This document shows positions 61,590 to 64,000 of a stretch of DNA of 64,000 nt, in pieces. The translations under genes and the position numbers were made by a program. The notes under the pieces were generated by a model. It was not told where the DNA came from, ran no database searches, and saw only the letters and a program-made list of their open reading frames with translations. The stretch's first letter is position 1. Each line of letters starts with the position of its first letter. Source of the DNA: Daphnia pulex (Eukaryota; Arthropoda; Branchiopoda; Diplostraca; Daphniidae); NCBI RefSeq assembly GCF_021134715.1, contig NC_060020.1:2976001-3040000 (forward strand), in the 5' to 3' direction.

Positions 61590-61680
61590 AAAGGAGTCGT
61601 CAAAAAAAGAAGTCGTGTCCAAACTGCAGTGCCTTATCCGTCACCAACTGTATCCCTCATCGTGTAACCGATTCGCAATT

Positions 61681-62120
61681 ATGGGTAAATATTCTTATTT
61701 TTACATTGATTTTTGTATCAATTTATTTTTTTCTAATGTTCTAATGTTAAATTTATTTCTTGTTTAGATAACTATGGCGTCGTGCTCCTGTTGGGTTTTG
61801 TATCGTTGATGCCTTGATGGTCGACCACTGGTGTACCGATGTCTCCTTGGTATGGTGCAAACCAAACCGCGACGCCCAATTCCTGCACCGAGGTCTTCCA
61901 GTACTACACCACTAAAGCACCGGAGTTTTATACCACAACTTACGCTGCCTCGAGCCACTACACTGACGCCCTGAAGTATTACTCTGCCCCGAGTTACTAC
62001 ACCATCTTGGCGACGGAGTACTACATGACTACGCATGCTGCCTGGAGTTACTACACCACCAAGGTGACGGAGTACTACATGATGACGTATGCTGCCCATC
62101 CTACTACACCGAGGTTCTAA
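61681..62120 (+). pseudogene. YYTT-repeat secreted-protein gene, copy 2 (broken)
   Basis: Same layout as copy 1: ATG-G (61681-61684), a short intron, then exon 2 from 61768. The frame opens MDNYGVVLLLGFVSL, a plausible signal peptide, then meets TGA at 61815-61817. Past it the same frame continues with repeats such as YYTTKAPEFYTTTYAASSHYT until about 62100, where a one-base deletion shifts the frame and ends it at 62120. Its upstream sequence resembles that of copy 1, but the TATA box is degraded to GTAAAAGG and the initiator is lost. Confidence 0.6.
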
Positions 62121-62182
62121 GTATTACTCTGTTGTCATCTACTTACTGCATGTATTTTCCTAAGTACTATTCTTTTTTTCAG

Positions 62183-62590
62183 TTGCTACACCGAGGTTCC
62201 CGCTTTCTCCACCAAAACGGCCGAGTACTACACCGAAGTGGCAAAGTACTTCTCTACCCCGATCTACACAACGCAGTCCCGACTTGCTACGCAGAAGCTG
62301 TTCTTTCGTGCTTTGTTGAACTGAAACACTACACTGATGCTCCAGTCTACTACACCACGACCTACGCTACACCTAGTTACAACACCGCAGCCCTCAGTAC
62401 ACCGAAGAAGCCGCCTATTACACAACCACGTACGCTGCCTGGTATACTACACCGAGGAATTTAAGTATTACCCTGCTCCAAACTACTACCATCTGATGTT
62501 CATATGTTTTAGACCAGCAATTCTCCTGACTTTGTCAGCACTACTTATGTTGCTCCTACCTATACATCGAAGTTCTCAAGTATATCTCTG
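62183..62590 (+). pseudogene. Degenerate YYTT-repeat fragments
   Basis: After an acceptor-like TTTTTTTCAG, further TACACC-rich segments (CYTEVP, EYYTEVAKYF, VYYTTTYATPSY) lie in at least two different frames with stops between them. This is probably the displaced 3' part of copy 2 or a third copy. Confidence 0.5.
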
Positions 62591-64000
62591 AATGTGTTGA
62601 AATATTGCTGAAATACAAGATTGATCGATAAATTACGTGTATGTATCTATTTTCTCCTGTAGTACCTATTCTCCTGCTGATAATTTCGTGATGTGAGAAA
62701 ATATTACTGAGTGCCATGTAAACTCTAACAATTGATCTTGCAAAACAACAATAAAAATTCAAACTCAATTTACACTTTAATAATATTAAATTTCTTTCAA
62801 TACATTTTTCTAACGTAAAATTCAAAGTCGTCCAACAATATTTTTATTGAAAAATTCCAAATTCACCTTCCATTATTTCTGCTAAGTCCAGACTTTTGTT
62901 TTTGAAAAAAAATTTAAAAAAATTCCCCCTACACGAAGTTTTTAAATAATTATCGCGAAAAAATTTGATCAGAATATTTTATTGCTTTCAAAATTTTATT
63001 TTTTAATATTCACATACATTTATTTTTCCTATGGCCCCCAGGGGGGGGGGCCTGTCGCTTTCTCTACCGCGATAATAACATGATGCAAGTTATGTGCAAG
63101 TTATTATTTGTTTGGCGCAGAAAGCTTGTTTTATCTAGCAGTTCTCGACTGTGTCAAACCTGATATTGATCAAGTTGCCTCAGTCGTATACTGCATGATT
63201 GAATGAAAACTCAAAAGACGACAGATCAAACACTTTCAAGTCAGAACACAAATATCACTGGCGGAGCAATTTCATATGGCATGGATTAAAACACAAACGA
63301 CAACTTAAAAATTTGAAGTCAGGAACCCAGATGGAACAGCTCGGCTACAACAGCATAGCAATTTCAGGTCCAACACAGCTACTACTGGATCACACTGCAA
63401 CCTCATGCTGCATACAACGGTTCAATCTGTCTTCGTCACACCTTTCACCATTTGGCTGCAACAAGGTAACCCCAACAGCTTTAAAGAAGCGTTTGTAATA
63501 CCTATTTAAGAAAATAAAATTATTTTTGAGAAACACAACTGCGTACACACTCGTTATGACAAAAGAATACAAAGAGTAACAGAGATCTACGCAGTCAAAC
63601 AGAATAACTTTGATATCTGATTCCAAATTTCTATAGTAGCACAGCAAATTGGTCTACTCTCTAGTCATTTTAACTAAATCTGTAGTACTTTTGCAAGACA
63701 TTTGATCAAAATAATTACTTTTTACTGTTGCATGTGATGAGAAGTACGCCCTAACTCCTAAGAACAGGCAGCGAGACACACGAGGCACGCCATTTCGGCA
63801 ATGAACAGGCAATTCCAAGTGTGAGATGAATGATTTGGCAAATTGGTTTCTACGTGATAAATAACCTGTAAATTTTCACATAAATATTTTACAATCAATA
63901 ACAATAGGAAATTAACAATAAATACCTTTTAATTTTCATCGCGAGAAACGTCACAACCAGCAACCCATTTCTGCTGTGTCTTGGAACAAAATGGCCGAAA
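62591..64000. other. AT-rich distal flank
   Basis: No supported gene. An open frame at 63199-63498 (+) has no recognisable domain. Visible features are a G-run at 63041-63050, A/T homopolymers near 62900-63000 and simple AT-rich DNA. Confidence 0.45.

Noticed and set aside
63199-63498. 99-codon plus-strand frame near the right end
   Set aside because: No recognisable domain, in AT-rich DNA; a donor-like GGTAAC near 63466 is not enough to support a gene.

Overview
This is eukaryotic nuclear DNA from an arthropod, most likely a cladoceran crustacean such as Daphnia. Evidence: nearly every coding exon is split by very short GT-AG introns (about 55-110 bp). The proteins are animal families (CAD, microcephalin, FRMD8, CED-6, ASCC2, HEI10/CCNB1IP1, PITHD1, kappa-class GST). 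Two promoters show the arthropod TATA + TCAGT initiator arrangement, and the right end carries degenerate genes for YYTT-type repeat proteins of the kind I associate with Daphnia. The species call is inference; the exon models were read directly from splice sites, reading phase and family conservation.

Layout. 1-5.2 kb: gene-free, microsatellite-rich DNA. 5.24-7.91 kb (-): FRMD8/Bili, 10 coding exons. 8.1-14.5 kb: non-coding repeat region, a higher-order array of 1.0-1.4 kb units bracketed by about 270-bp direct repeats. 15.47-17.66 kb (+): microcephalin (MCPH1). 18.01-32.62 kb (+): the complete pyrimidine-synthesis gene CAD in 27 exons (2265 aa); its 4.4-kb intron 12 holds an antisense nested gene for a 1011-aa Mab-21-domain protein (23.24-26.87 kb, -). 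33.32-34.65 kb (+): CCNB1IP1/HEI10. 36.08-37.67 kb (-): alpha-carbonic anhydrase with a TATA/Inr promoter. 37.7-42.7 kb: gene-poor. 42.68-45.44 kb (+): ASCC2. 45.57-47.69 kb (-): an unrecognised 555-aa protein, tail-to-tail with ASCC2. 48.7-52.1 kb (+): CED-6/GULP1 with a 5'UTR exon. 53.25-54.12 kb (+): PITHD1. 54.78-57.59 kb (+): tandem GSTK paralogues. 57.6-64 kb: repeat-rich, with a SINE-like fragment, a four-unit minisatellite and broken tandem copies of a YYTT-repeat secreted-protein gene.

The genes are not an operon. CAD runs the first three steps of pyrimidine synthesis. MCPH1 (damage response, chromosome condensation), CCNB1IP1 (meiotic crossover ligase) and ASCC2 (ubiquitin reader in repair and ribosome rescue) are genome-maintenance genes. 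CED-6 and FRMD8 are membrane-trafficking and signalling adaptors. The points most worth following are the nested Mab-21 gene, a possible internal CAD promoter that could make a DHOase-ATCase isoform, loss of the peroxisomal tail in one GSTK copy by a single CAG/TAG difference, a TA-flanked MITE in the other GSTK copy, and the structured non-coding array at 9.6-13.3 kb.
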